In this document: one piece after another, positions 48,601 to 56,683 of the stretch | How positions within the stretch are numbered: the stretch's first letter is position 1 | Layout: each line of letters starts with the position of its first letter | From: Planctomycetota bacterium | GTDB taxonomy: Bacteria; Planctomycetota; Phycisphaerae; UBA1845 | Direction of reading: 5' to 3' | Length of the DNA: 64,000 nt | Assembly (NCBI GenBank): GCA_024280855.1 | Contig: JAJRPG010000079.1 | Location: forward strand, 49,477-113,476 | Notes under the pieces: model-generated | What the model was told of the DNA's origin: nothing | Database searches by the model: none | The model's input: the letters and a program-made list of their open reading frames with translations, nothing else | Made by a program: the position numbers and the translations under genes

Positions 48601-50425
48601 TATTACCGAGCCTACCAGCGGTGGTAATGGCCAGGCTAATACTACAGCGATGGCTGGTTCGGATGATGTGCAAGTCGTAGCATTAAATGCGACAGTATCA
48701 GCGGGGCAGTTAATTATTGCGCCAGGGCCTGATGGCATTTTGCAAACCACCGCATCAAGTGACGATGTAAGATTAGCAGGCAACGATGTGTTGATTCCAG
48801 CGGTTATGCCAGCGAATATGCAGTGTGCGACCTGTGCGTTGGGAGAATGCTTTATCGACGAAATCGAAACCTGCGCCTTATGTCCTACGGGTGAGTGCGT
48901 CGGGGATGATGCGATTCTAGTTCGAGGCGGTGGTGATTCATGCGAAGATGGCTTGTGCCCTTGCGGAAGCTGTTTACAAAATCTGCTATTCGATGAATGG
49001 TCGCTTTCGCCTATTACGATGGAGCTATCGGAAATTGTAGCCGCTGCTGGTGACGACGGTGTGTTCATCGCCACTTTTGACAATGGCCCTAGCTGCTTTA
49101 GCGGCGCAACACTTACAGTCATGATTGAAGTCGTGCTAGGTGTTCAAGTTGAACCAGGTGCGGTGCTTATTCAGCCTGGACCAAACGGTGTTTTGGATAC
49201 AGAGCCTCGTGGGGATGATATTGTCGGCGCGCCTCACTTAGCCCTCTTTGCGACAGACCCGCTTAATCGCGATACGGATGAGGATACGCTTTTTGATGGC
49301 GCGGAAATGACATTAGGAAGTAATCCAAATGATTCCCTTGATGCATCCAAATTCCGGGATAACGACCTCGATGGCCTAGTCAACATTGAGGAAACCGATG
49401 GCTGGTTTATCGGTTATACCGACGTTACGGGGCTAAAATGTCGTACAGAATCAGGTACTTTTATCGCAGTTGACGACGAGTTTAATCCGCCGGCAGCCTG
49501 CGAGTTTGTTCGTCCGGATCGGTTCGAGCCTGACTCTGACTTTGATGGTCTGCCTGATTTATTAGAACGCTTGATTCGTTCTGATCCGAACTCTGACGAT
49601 ACAGACGGAGATGGCCTATTAGACTTTGATGAGTTTGATCTTGAGTCCACCTTCAGTATTGATCTTCGTACGGTTAGAGAATTTGAGCGCAAATGTTTTG
49701 CGGCTGACCGGTGCATTTTTGTACCGTTTGACGCGCCGTATGGCACGAGTGTGGTATTGGCTGACACGGATCAAGATGGAAGAACGGATCGAGAGGAAAT
49801 TTTTGATAGTTGGATTATCTTGCCATGTGACGCACTTACCGGTGAGCAAATTCCTTCCGAAGTATTTTCATCGCCATTATCCAGCGATGCAGATCGAGAT
49901 GGCGTTCCGGATGGTGCGGAGCTGGCGCAAGGCACTGACCCCAATAATCCCGATACCGATGGCGACGGGAAGGTTGATAACCCCGATGTGGATCAACAGC
50001 CTGACGGTTGCGGTATCATTGTAACGGTGACCTTCCTGGAGTATCGCGTCACGGATGATTGTGATCCATCGGGCGGCGATGGCGAGTTTAGTTGGAGCTT
50101 TTATGTCAACACGCCGGCACGAAGATTCGGATTCTCTGCACGAAATAATGACTTGGATGATAATCGCACGAACGTCTTCGCATCGAACCAGGCGACGTTT
50201 TTACTACGACCCGGTGAGACTTTTAGCATTACCGGTGTCTCGCGTGAATCCGACAGCGGGCGGGACGAAGTGTGGAACATTGGCGCTCGGACATTCTCCT
50301 TTGAGGGCTTAAAAACCAGCCCGCCACCAGTGCCGCTGGGCATTGGTCCAAGGCCGGGCGAGCCTAACGATGAATGTTTCGATGGTCATTCGTTACAGGT
50401 TAGCATTACGTCGCAAGGTGCGTAG
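42623..50425 (+). CDS. Giant surface lipoprotein: Ig-like repeats, DxDxDG repeats, binary-toxin-B-like segment and GPxG repeats
   Basis: 2600 residues. A lipoprotein signal ends at LLGSC (Cys20). Six Ig-like repeats follow (37-665); each carries a strand like AVALSxxxVxVxFSE. Calcium-type DxDxDG repeats (about 670-806; DSDGDGLADSEELRGY, DTDSDGLNDFGE and others) precede a Ser/Thr-rich segment (about 815-1135) with DSQTFATSDAST, FKANVGYTYT and GASIEVLVTINNGGDIPFTM. This order and style resemble the Ca-binding and pore-forming domains of binary-toxin B/protective antigen. Residues about 1140-2205 hold about eighteen GPxG units, Cys-rich spots and further DxDxDG repeats. The C-terminus (2210-2600) has more DxDxDG repeats and a jelly-roll-like domain. 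Function is unknown; adhesion, pore formation or calcium-dependent surface binding are all possible. The terminator at 42445-42482 separates it from the sigma operon. Confidence 0.8.
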   Translation: MLYRISFTGVVIVAALLGSCSTDQAMLDNAAGRNLPTVNQAVALSQHYVEVTFGAAVNVSAESVALYAIVDAAGQPLNITGARKFDGSSKILLTTDAQQDVAYTLEVKSNPIPPSGNDSPPAEMVSFTGSTLQEPMVESAVALDAQTVLIAFSEAMDEASATNAAFFSLVDEAGNPGAGLTVISATLDSDPSIVLLQTSDQGDQNYRVMVGEARARRENALVNPLANSASFGGISPSDAVGPRVTGAVATSQNSVLVSFSEALTAGAGNKNSFRLSDGLAVNAVTLIRHGTQVLMTTGTQIPDREYTVTVVQASDISGNAIDPDANTAMFEGTGRGFFVQSAVALSNTSVLLSFNEPPSPAMGLDLSFYNIAETVDDMQGIIRFTDVIVDPIDPRSVILTTTSQENVDFTITANNIHALRDDLLIDGTRDRASFLGIASRDVQGPQLLSATSTSSTSVVLAFIEPLNDAAAVASNISISCPSCDSSSLLVLDAFLSAHNTRIIVTTPPQAANVDYTILIENNNGLLTDLASNPNPIDPDPSSAIFRFLGQPSVQPGFALPRVVGAISTSNTTVVVTYNKPMGDSALEPSNYVVAQVNVNSEVGTIAILADPRFLGLDRTAVELNTSSQNEVTYEINVVNVKDIAGNHLAPVELLVNPASAQFPGTPPSGNKIDSDGDGLADSEELRGYVVNVQLTGGEIVFREVTSDPFNRDTDSDGLNDFGERVRFSNPRSDDTDFDGVSDFDEVFKWGTSLTNQDTDGDGIRDSSELGFFKTSPLFADTDGDGMEDGDEVIRQNRDPRISDLPDPGIDIGQVALRLDTRFAFTDTQGESKSVAKSSSTTLAQSDSQTFATSDASTTQNAITAGLEVGGEASATPKATFKANVGYTYTRENTFTASQSSTRESQQQYQDSLTTNVARDVTQAVTRTIEGASIEVLVTINNGGDIPFTMTNIQLTALLQDPFNRRSFVPVATMLPGSLLDGAGDFEVFLGPFIPERGPFIFKSSEVFPSLVEDLMKSPRGLIFKVANFDIEDEEGRNFAFVTQDVNDRTAGMIMDFGNGEVDRFRVSTHSQFDMNECSGASANPAGFCLADSDCDGGRCVFSSARPIGVSMKFILQDVLGMTKNGPKDAITIGDNGCGETWAVGDDVQVATPICFPVALNGLIIDAGPDGILDSEPAGDDIRFGNTVIDGGDGCAHTRASRDDVQIVQGDCQRASPDGVMVTSGPDGIFQTTPDGDDLVAAVNGYETQFSGSCDGSTAVFIGAGLNGTIESIPAGDDVFTSNEIQPGANGILETSPGNDDIFQGPGIDCDVDADCPGLGLCKSVERLVRIKGIRNNPADARFWLILSENDIAPDTNFDDILIQASDTFSLAYVQDRDDDGLLAREEYLYGSSDRRVNSDGCPLGDGAAGCDANIFDFDTVRDFEEVKEGWTIAVAGERSFIGYSNPVQPDTDGDKLFDDEEQKFGTDPGKQDTDSDGISDFDEINGYDIVRRDDELIRRVVPYQSAIIGPGSDNDLETLVVLDANLNPLDTVGTDPNGRPIITAGPNGVLDTRPDGNDTLEETFVILDGGNGAPESVALLDDIQVGPSPVSSTTITVTYLEYDAGSNACDGLQDGEFNFDLRTRRNTNPVGAAFTQSVSVSRFITHSLGGMIIAGANGVADTVVNSSSDDIQVVQAGDPASAETVVIRPGPNGILETTPDARDILVGGANGSNRLTFSMDPNDSLSISGSVREDDAVCDINTRRAIVESGELIIEPWSGGNGIADSMVPESVSGLALNDDVQEVAVGDPVIPGQVVISAGPNGILDTVPASGDIAPAGNGIADTLATGNDSQLIPLGNASLPGSLIVSCGPDGEPDSNMNPTVPGVCEAVVIRIDTGDGTADTVANPSSDDIQVKAPGSSVVAGDVIIRAGPNGVIDSAVAGTSEQIQTARAPLACASVIVQNSASSGVAQTTVDPSSDDIQRIAVGASVSAGAIVIDPGPDNVIDTIPASFVITEPTSGGNGQANTTAMAGSDDVQVVALNATVSAGQLIIAPGPDGILQTTASSDDVRLAGNDVLIPAVMPANMQCATCALGECFIDEIETCALCPTGECVGDDAILVRGGGDSCEDGLCPCGSCLQNLLFDEWSLSPITMELSEIVAAAGDDGVFIATFDNGPSCFSGATLTVMIEVVLGVQVEPGAVLIQPGPNGVLDTEPRGDDIVGAPHLALFATDPLNRDTDEDTLFDGAEMTLGSNPNDSLDASKFRDNDLDGLVNIEETDGWFIGYTDVTGLKCRTESGTFIAVDDEFNPPAACEFVRPDRFEPDSDFDGLPDLLERLIRSDPNSDDTDGDGLLDFDEFDLESTFSIDLRTVREFERKCFAADRCIFVPFDAPYGTSVVLADTDQDGRTDREEIFDSWIILPCDALTGEQIPSEVFSSPLSSDADRDGVPDGAELAQGTDPNNPDTDGDGKVDNPDVDQQPDGCGIIVTVTFLEYRVTDDCDPSGGDGEFSWSFYVNTPARRFGFSARNNDLDDNRTNVFASNQATFLLRPGETFSITGVSRESDSGRDEVWNIGARTFSFEGLKTSPPPVPLGIGPRPGEPNDECFDGHSLQVSITSQGA
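46105..49230 (+). repeat. Protein-coding tandem GPxG repeat region inside the giant lipoprotein
   Basis: About eighteen degenerate units follow the form V/I-I-x-x-GP-N/D-GI-L-x-T-x-P-x-x-D-D-I/V. Clear examples: IIDAGPDGILDSEPAGDDI (46108), VIRPGPNGILETTPDARDI (47681), VISAGPNGILDTVPASGDI (48008), IIAPGPDGILQTTASSDDV (48713) and LIQPGPNGVLDTEPRGDDI (49166). A second short form, GNGxADTxxxxSSDDIQ, alternates with it. Between 47.5 and 48.8 kb the two forms alternate regularly, about 100-150 bases apart. Confidence 0.75.
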
Positions 50426-50500
50426 TTTGATGAAGTGACTGTGTTAGTGGCGTAGCTAATCATAGCTGCGCCGCTGACACTTTTTGTATTTGAGTATTTC

Positions 50501-51832
50501 ATGAGATTTTCCGCATTATGGATATTGGCCTGCGCGTTGGCGCTACCGCTTGCTTGTCAGCCTATGGTTGAAGGGCCGGCAGCGTCTGACGGTGCGCAGG
50601 TCGATAGCGACCTGTCCGGAAGAACTTCGCCGGATGATGGCAATACGCCAGGTCAGTCTTTGCCGGATGCAAACCAGACTCAGCTTGGCTCGACGCCTGA
50701 CTTTTTCGACGGCGTGATCGATGAAAGACTCGGCGCGTGTTGTATAGTTACAACCTGCCAGCAGCTTTCTCCGTTGGATTGCCATTTGCAGCGAGGCACA
50801 TTTCTTGGCGTTGGCCAGGATTGCGTGATTGCAGCTTGTCTGATTTTTCTTGACGAGTTGGATAGCGACAACGACGGCCTGTCTGATCTGGAAGAGATAG
50901 AGATGGACCTCGACCCCGAAGACCCGTTAGATGGCCCGGACATCGACGGCGATGGCATTCCCAACGGCAAAGATTTGGATGTTGATGGCGACGGCATTCC
51001 GAATGCGTATGACATCGACATCGATGGCGATGGGTTGCGAAATAAGTTCGATCCAGATATGGACGCCGACGGCTTACTCAACTTTTCAGATTCAGACATG
51101 GATGGTGACGGGCGACTTAATATCATCGACAACGACAACGATAGCGACGGCGAAGATGATGATGACGACGACGATGATGAAAAATGCGAGGAAGATGACA
51201 GTGGGTGTGATGACGACGATGATGATCCACTGTGTTTCGTAGCTGCCCTGTTTGAAAACGATATGGATGGCGACGGCGTATCTGATTGCAACGACAACGA
51301 CCCGGACGGCGATGGCATGACCGATGACGATGAGGATGGCATTCCTGATCGAGACGAGATAGCTGACGGGACCGACCCCGAAGATTCTGATACCGACGAT
51401 GATGGTTTGGATGATGGCGAAGAACGCGAACTTGGCACAGATCCCACAGATTCGGATTCCGATGATGACGGTGTAGACGACGGAGATGAAATCGACGACG
51501 GCTCTGATCCTAATGATTCAGATACTGACGATGATGGATTGGACGATGGCGAGGAACGGGATTTGGGGACTGATCCAGCAGATTCCGATTCGGACGACGA
51601 TGGGCTGAGCGACGGAGAAGAGCGAGACTTAGGCACTGATCCCGATGATTCTGATTCGGATGATGATGGCGTGAATGACGGGGATGAAATCAACGATGGC
51701 TCTGATCCATTAGACGAAGATTCTGACGATGATGGCCTCAGCGATGGCGAAGAAAAAGAACTTGGCACTGACCCTAACGACGACGATAGCGATGGCGACG
51801 GAATACCAGATGGTGACGATGACACGCCCTAG
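50501..51832 (+). CDS. Lipoprotein with GACC Cys motif and extended thrombospondin-3-like DxDxDG repeats
   Basis: 443 residues. A lipoprotein signal ends at LPLAC (Cys19). A Cys-rich motif follows at about 78-105: GACCIVTTCQQLSPLDC then GTFLGVGQDC, a pattern I know from planctomycete exported proteins. From about 125 to the end the sequence is almost only Ca-binding DxDxDG repeats: DIDGDGIPN, DTDDDGLDDGEERELGTDP, and seven or so similar units of about 25 residues. It contains a run of eight Asp. The repeats should bind calcium and make a stiff spacer. It lies 75 bases after the giant lipoprotein, so the two are probably made together and may act at the same surface. Confidence 0.75.
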   Translation: MRFSALWILACALALPLACQPMVEGPAASDGAQVDSDLSGRTSPDDGNTPGQSLPDANQTQLGSTPDFFDGVIDERLGACCIVTTCQQLSPLDCHLQRGTFLGVGQDCVIAACLIFLDELDSDNDGLSDLEEIEMDLDPEDPLDGPDIDGDGIPNGKDLDVDGDGIPNAYDIDIDGDGLRNKFDPDMDADGLLNFSDSDMDGDGRLNIIDNDNDSDGEDDDDDDDDEKCEEDDSGCDDDDDDPLCFVAALFENDMDGDGVSDCNDNDPDGDGMTDDDEDGIPDRDEIADGTDPEDSDTDDDGLDDGEERELGTDPTDSDSDDDGVDDGDEIDDGSDPNDSDTDDDGLDDGEERDLGTDPADSDSDDDGLSDGEERDLGTDPDDSDSDDDGVNDGDEINDGSDPLDEDSDDDGLSDGEEKELGTDPNDDDSDGDGIPDGDDDTP

Positions 51833-51845
51833 TTCCGTGCCCTAA

Positions 51846-53387
51846 TCAAAACCCGTATTCGCTCCAGCGATTTTCGACAAGTTGCTTAATCTCTTCACTG
51901 ATATGCAATTCTTCCGGCCATTCTCTGACAACGCCTTCACCAGCAATTTTCTCTGTCGCGTCGATACCAATTTTTGCCCCCGCGCCATAGTAAGGCGTAG
52001 CATGATCCAGCACGTCGCAAGGCCCATCAGCGATAACCGTATCGCGCCGCCAATCGACATTAGCCCCCATGCGAAACAACACATCCTGCTCATCGTGAAC
52101 GTCAACATGTTCGTCAACCACCACAATCATTTTCGCAAACATCATCTGCCCCGCACCCCAGATACTACTCATCACCGCCCGAGCCTGCAAAGGATAATGC
52201 TTGCGAATTTTCACGAAGACGCAGTTATGAAACGCGCCGAACCGTGGCAATGAATAGTCGATGAGCGACGGGATAAGAATTTTCAGCAGTGGTAAGAATA
52301 TGCGTTCCGTAGCTTTTCCAAGATAATAATCTTCCTGCGGCGGCTTACCGACAATGGTCGCAGGAAAAACAGGATTCCGACGATGCGTGATAGCTGTCAC
52401 ATGAAAAGCCGGGTAACGATCAGCCAGCGAATAATAGCCCGTATGATCGCCGAACGGACCTTCGATTAGCGTCTGCTCAGGGTCAACCCAACCTTCAATC
52501 ACGATTTCCGCATTGACCGGAACTTCCATCGGAATCGTCTGGCAGGGGACCAAATCAATACCGCCACCATTCAAAAAGCCCGCAAAGAGCAGCTCGCTCA
52601 TGTCGGGCGGTAGCGGACAAGTCGCTGCGTAAGGCAAAATCGGCTCACCACCAAGCACAATAGCCAAGGGCATTTTTTCGCCGCGTTTTTTATATTTACG
52701 AAAATGCCGCGCCCCGTCGTGGTGCAAATGCCAGTGCATCGCGGCTAGCTTTTCAGAAAAAACCTGCACACGATACATCCCGACATTCCGTTCACCAGAG
52801 TCGGGGTCTTTCGTGTAAATGCCTGAAAAGGTGATATACCTTCCCGTCCCACCTTCGGCATCTGCGGGCTTAGCGCCGAACCCCGCCTTGCCGTCGTGAG
52901 GCCAACATTGAATAATCGGAAGATCGAGCAAATTCGCGTCGTCTGTATGAATAACTTCCTGACACTGCCCCCGCTTAACCACCTTAGGACCAAAGCTAGC
53001 TAACTTGGCCAGCTGCGGCAGCTTTTTCATTTTATCCAATAAGCCGGTGGGCATCTTCGGTTTGATGAGGTCTTGAATACGGTCGGCGAATTCTTCAAAA
53101 TTATTAACGCCCAGCGCAAGTCGCATCCGCTCATAACTGCCAAACACATTGATAGCTACGGGGATGTCCGAGCCTTTGACATTTTCAAAAAGCAAAGCGT
53201 GCCCACCCTGTAATCCGTGGACAGGGTCTGTAGGCGGGGGGGCAGCATCACCGGCAGCGGGCAATCGGCTAACGCGATCTGTAATCGCGCTGATCTCTAA
53301 AATGGAATCAACTTCCGCGCGAACGCGATTTAGCTGCCCTCGCTCGTCGAGGTCATGAATGAAAGATTGTAAATCTGTATAGGACAT
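51846..53387 (-). CDS. UbiD-family prenylated-FMN-dependent decarboxylase
   Basis: A 513-residue UbiD-like (de)carboxylase. IINVFGSYERMRLALG-like and GRYITFSGIYTKDPDSGERN (prFMN/metal region), HDGARHFRKYK and IVIEGWVDPEQTLIEGPFGD then HTGYYS are conserved blocks. EDYYLGKATERIFLPLLKIL and GAFHNCVFVKIRKHYPLQAR follow. Members decarboxylate aromatic acids, for instance in ubiquinone or menaquinone (futalosine) synthesis; the respiratory cluster here would use such quinones, but the substrate cannot be read from sequence. No UbiX gene is adjacent. GGAG precedes the ATG. Its 3' end is 13 bases from the converging lipoprotein gene. Confidence 0.88.
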   Translation of the reverse strand: MSYTDLQSFIHDLDERGQLNRVRAEVDSILEISAITDRVSRLPAAGDAAPPPTDPVHGLQGGHALLFENVKGSDIPVAINVFGSYERMRLALGVNNFEEFADRIQDLIKPKMPTGLLDKMKKLPQLAKLASFGPKVVKRGQCQEVIHTDDANLLDLPIIQCWPHDGKAGFGAKPADAEGGTGRYITFSGIYTKDPDSGERNVGMYRVQVFSEKLAAMHWHLHHDGARHFRKYKKRGEKMPLAIVLGGEPILPYAATCPLPPDMSELLFAGFLNGGGIDLVPCQTIPMEVPVNAEIVIEGWVDPEQTLIEGPFGDHTGYYSLADRYPAFHVTAITHRRNPVFPATIVGKPPQEDYYLGKATERIFLPLLKILIPSLIDYSLPRFGAFHNCVFVKIRKHYPLQARAVMSSIWGAGQMMFAKMIVVVDEHVDVHDEQDVLFRMGANVDWRRDTVIADGPCDVLDHATPYYGAGAKIGIDATEKIAGEGVVREWPEELHISEEIKQLVENRWSEYGF

Positions 53388-53486
53388 GCCAAGTTCTCCG
53401 TAACTACCAGGGCGAGCAGTCTAACGGATTGGCGTGCTTATGGCGAGTCATCATAAAAAAGTAGGCCAATCGCCGAGCTGCGCTAA

Positions 53487-53700
53487 TCAGCCTCGACGAC
53501 CGGCCATCCCCACCGGTCGGATTCCATAGTTCTTAAATGATGATAGACCACCTAAACGATCTATACTTGCTACCAAAATGATTGTCGGCGAACTATAAGA
53601 AGTCGGGTACGCAGGAAAAGCGTCATTGTTTCTCGTACTATTTCCCTCCGCTGCGATGAACAATTGTCCCGCTGCCCCGTTCGCATCGATAGCCATGGCC
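53487..53700 (-). pseudogene. Subtilase (S8 peptidase) fragment in another frame than the upstream PKD gene
   Basis: About 70 codons encode AIDANGAAGQLFIAAEGNS, NNDAFPAYPTSYSSPTIILV and GLSSFKNYG, the central block of subtilases around the oxyanion Asn (GNS) and the following YPxSY and SFSNYG motifs. Neither the Asp and His regions upstream nor the GTSMA Ser region downstream is present. The frame ends at a stop 53487-53489. It overlaps the 3' end of the PKD protein in another frame, as if a subtilase remnant had been joined to it. Confidence 0.65.
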
Positions 53701-56511
53701 CGCTGGTGGCGTAATCAATTCAACCGTGGGCGCAGGATTGCCACTCACGGTAATCTGATAACTTCCAGAGGTCGTAGCCTGTACGGGGAAAACCTCGTTC
53801 AAAGGAAAATGTGTAAGCGTTGGAGCAGTGGCATAACGGAATAACATCGTAGCACTAAAGCCTGAAACGTTTCCGCTTGTATCGATCGATTTAACGGCAT
53901 ACTTAAAACCGTAGACATTTTGCGTACCTGGACTAACAATTATCGATGTTCCGAGAACGAAGGGGTTTACAAGAATCCAGTGGCCTGGAAAACGATCGAT
54001 CTTGCGGTAATACCAAAGCTCGTAACCTGCCACACCAACATTATCCGTAGCCGCGTCCCAGGTAAGCGTCGCTGAAGTCGTAGTCAGATTAACAACGGCA
54101 GTGCCTAGGGGGACAGAGGGTGGCGTGGTGTCAACAACCGTGACCATCGAAACCTGCTCATCGCTACCAAGCGTGTTGGTCGCTCTGGCCTTGACCACAT
54201 AGGAATAATGCAACTGATCCAGCGTAGGCGCAAAGGAAATCAAACCAGACACGCTATCAACAGTCATACCGACAGGTCCACTGATGATAGAAAAAGTTGG
54301 CGATGGTACGCCGTTAGCGGCAAACTGGTATGTAAACGTAGAACCCGCATTTGCCGTTGAATCAAACGGCGCGGAAGTAATAACAGGCGTTAGGTTGTCC
54401 ACGGTAATCATCACAGGAGGCGCTTTAATCTCGACCTCGCTAAAATAATTCGCCTTCGCCGTGATCGTGTGCGTGCCTTCAGCCACAAGGGTTGTATTCC
54501 AGATAATCTCGAACGGCGCAACTTTTGTCTTAGCTATGAAAACGCCGTTGTCGTAAAAATTCACCTGCTCAACAATCGGATCATTCGTACTTTGAGCTTT
54601 CAATGTAACATAATTAGACACGGTCGCCCTAGCGATAGGACTCGTTATGCTAAGCGTAAAATCCGCATAACTCGTCACGCTAACCAACTGCGGCGCACTG
54701 CGATGTGTCGCACCTCCAGAGTCTCTGACCGTGAGCGTGATTTCATAATTACCATTTTGAGCGTAAGTGTGTTGCGGGCTTTGGAAAGTCGAAGACATGT
54801 TATCGCCAAAATCCCAAACCCACTCAACGATGGTCCCATCGGTATCGGTACTGAAATCTTCAAGCGTCACCCTGGCTAAATCCTGCGTAACAACAAAACT
54901 AGCCGTCGGAAAAGCATTGCCACCATAATCCACCCAAGGCCCGAACTCATACGCACCCATATCAACAATAGGTGCAACCCCCACGCCAGCATCAACACTG
55001 CTGGGATCATCAAAAAATCTCAGATTTTCATCAAGCCCCGCCGTCACCAAAGCAGTGACCGCCGAGTTATTTCCGGCATCAATACAAGGAGAACCACTAC
55101 CCAAACGAAGATCGTCATCGAGATTGCCAAGAACGTTATCCGCACCATCTAGATCAAAGAAAATCGGATCAACCGCTACCGTACCAGGATAATTATTCGG
55201 GTCTGGTGCCTGCTCACCAGGGGCCGCTGTAAACAAACCCTTCACACAGCTATATTTAATAATTGGACTACCACTAAGCTGTTGATCCAGCATCGTAGCC
55301 CCAACTTCCGTAGAGATATTCGACCACAAAATCGAGTTTACAATCGTCGTCGTAGGCGAAGCCCAAATCCCGCCGACGTTGCGCGCTTTGTTCGCGTGAA
55401 ACGTACAGCCGATAAACGTCGTAGAACTTTTGGAGGTGCAATAAACCGCCCCAGCATATCCGCCATAATCATAAAATCCGTCACCCTGACGTATCGCTTC
55501 GTTCCCAATGAATAAGCAATTCGCCACAGTCGCCGTACGCGCAATCCAAAGCGCGCCGCCGATATGAGCCGTGTTAGATCGAAACACGCTATTGCGAATA
55601 GTCGTGCCATCGCCAAAGATCAATATAGCCCCACCGCCGGTAGCGTAGTTTCCAAAGGTGAATCGCCAACACGCAATGTTTCGATCGAACAGGCAGTTAT
55701 CGATGTCGAGGGGCGCATTAAAATCGCTCCAAATAGCACCAGCATCTCCCGAACGCGAAGTCGAGTGTGCCTGGTTGCGGACGAATTGGCTATCCTTGAT
55801 TGTTAGGAATGTGGCTGATGTGCCTGCCGTAGTCACATGATAAATCGCGCCGCCACGCCCACTAAATGCGTTGTTATCCGAGAAATTACTTCCTGTAATT
55901 ACTGTAGGGCTGTCCACATTGTACATCCCCGCCGACCAGGATGCGACGTTCTCTTTTATAGTGCAATTGGCGATAGAAAGGCCGCTGCTGGATATCAAAA
56001 GTCCCGCGCCATGACTATTTCCGCCTATCGACGATTGCGCGTTACCTCTTGAAATCGTAAAGCCGTCTAGAACAATCCCCGTCGCGCCAGTAGCCGTCAC
56101 GACATGATAACTATTATCAGTCATGTTCGTCCAAGCCGCGCCCACCGGGTCATCGCCAAGCAAGTCGCCGCTCAACGCCGTAACATTAGCTACCGGGTCT
56201 CTCGCATCGCGCGTAAGTTCACCACCAACAAACCCGCCATAAAGTGCGTGTCCAGTATTAAGTTGAAACGTCGCGCTGCGTGCGCCACCAGCCGCCGCCG
56301 GAGTATACCGACCAGCCGCCACCCACACCTCGCCGCCTGCATCAGCCAATGCGCTTTGCAAATCGGTAAACGCATTACCCCAACTATCCCCGGTGTTTAA
56401 GCCGGTCGCGTTACCGTTTACATAAGTGATTTGTTGCCCCCAAGCATCTTGAGCCGACAATGCAAACGCGAGGACAACGATGGCTAATTTTCCAATACCG
56501 TTACCAGTCAT
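53638..56511 (-). CDS. Exported parallel-beta-helix/PKD/Ig-like protein with frameshifted 3' end
   Basis: 957 residues. A signal peptide (LAIVVLAFALSAQDAWG) precedes a right-handed beta-helix (about 90-470) with repeated NCTI, NSVF and NCLFIGN turns. A PKD domain follows (GTIVEWVWDFGDNMSSTFQS, about 550-610), then Ig-like/cadherin-like segments (ITSPIARATVSNYVTL, AGSTFTYQFAANGVPSPTFS) and a fibronectin-III-like domain. The last about 20 residues (GHGYRCERG...) look random. They start where another frame continues with GMAIDANG, as expected for this domain type, so a one-base insertion or a join is likely. Surface adhesion or polysaccharide binding is plausible. Confidence 0.7.
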   Translation of the reverse strand: MTGNGIGKLAIVVLAFALSAQDAWGQQITYVNGNATGLNTGDSWGNAFTDLQSALADAGGEVWVAAGRYTPAAAGGARSATFQLNTGHALYGGFVGGELTRDARDPVANVTALSGDLLGDDPVGAAWTNMTDNSYHVVTATGATGIVLDGFTISRGNAQSSIGGNSHGAGLLISSSGLSIANCTIKENVASWSAGMYNVDSPTVITGSNFSDNNAFSGRGGAIYHVTTAGTSATFLTIKDSQFVRNQAHSTSRSGDAGAIWSDFNAPLDIDNCLFDRNIACWRFTFGNYATGGGAILIFGDGTTIRNSVFRSNTAHIGGALWIARTATVANCLFIGNEAIRQGDGFYDYGGYAGAVYCTSKSSTTFIGCTFHANKARNVGGIWASPTTTIVNSILWSNISTEVGATMLDQQLSGSPIIKYSCVKGLFTAAPGEQAPDPNNYPGTVAVDPIFFDLDGADNVLGNLDDDLRLGSGSPCIDAGNNSAVTALVTAGLDENLRFFDDPSSVDAGVGVAPIVDMGAYEFGPWVDYGGNAFPTASFVVTQDLARVTLEDFSTDTDGTIVEWVWDFGDNMSSTFQSPQHTYAQNGNYEITLTVRDSGGATHRSAPQLVSVTSYADFTLSITSPIARATVSNYVTLKAQSTNDPIVEQVNFYDNGVFIAKTKVAPFEIIWNTTLVAEGTHTITAKANYFSEVEIKAPPVMITVDNLTPVITSAPFDSTANAGSTFTYQFAANGVPSPTFSIISGPVGMTVDSVSGLISFAPTLDQLHYSYVVKARATNTLGSDEQVSMVTVVDTTPPSVPLGTAVVNLTTTSATLTWDAATDNVGVAGYELWYYRKIDRFPGHWILVNPFVLGTSIIVSPGTQNVYGFKYAVKSIDTSGNVSGFSATMLFRYATAPTLTHFPLNEVFPVQATTSGSYQITVSGNPAPTVELITPPAGHGYRCERGSGTIVHRSGGK

Positions 56512-56683
56512 TTCTACCCGCCGTAAAGTTTATTACCTATGGCGACTCCCACGGATTATCCATCACCGAACCGGTCGCAGGTCCATATATCACGATATAG
56601 CGTGCATAAAGGCGTACAACGCTTATTAGAGGATATTTAAGTTGGATTAGAAGCGTCTAATCTAAGCGATAAAATGGGAGGTA

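Noticed and set aside
42623..50425. Calling the giant lipoprotein a toxin
   Set aside because: Only part resembles binary-toxin B; there is a lipid anchor, no receptor or enzyme partner, and the likeness was judged by eye.
50680..51825. Long Ser/Pro-rich frame of 381 codons on the minus strand
   Set aside because: It is the exact complement of the Asp/Gly-rich DxDxDG repeats; composition is an artefact of GAT and GGC codons read backwards.
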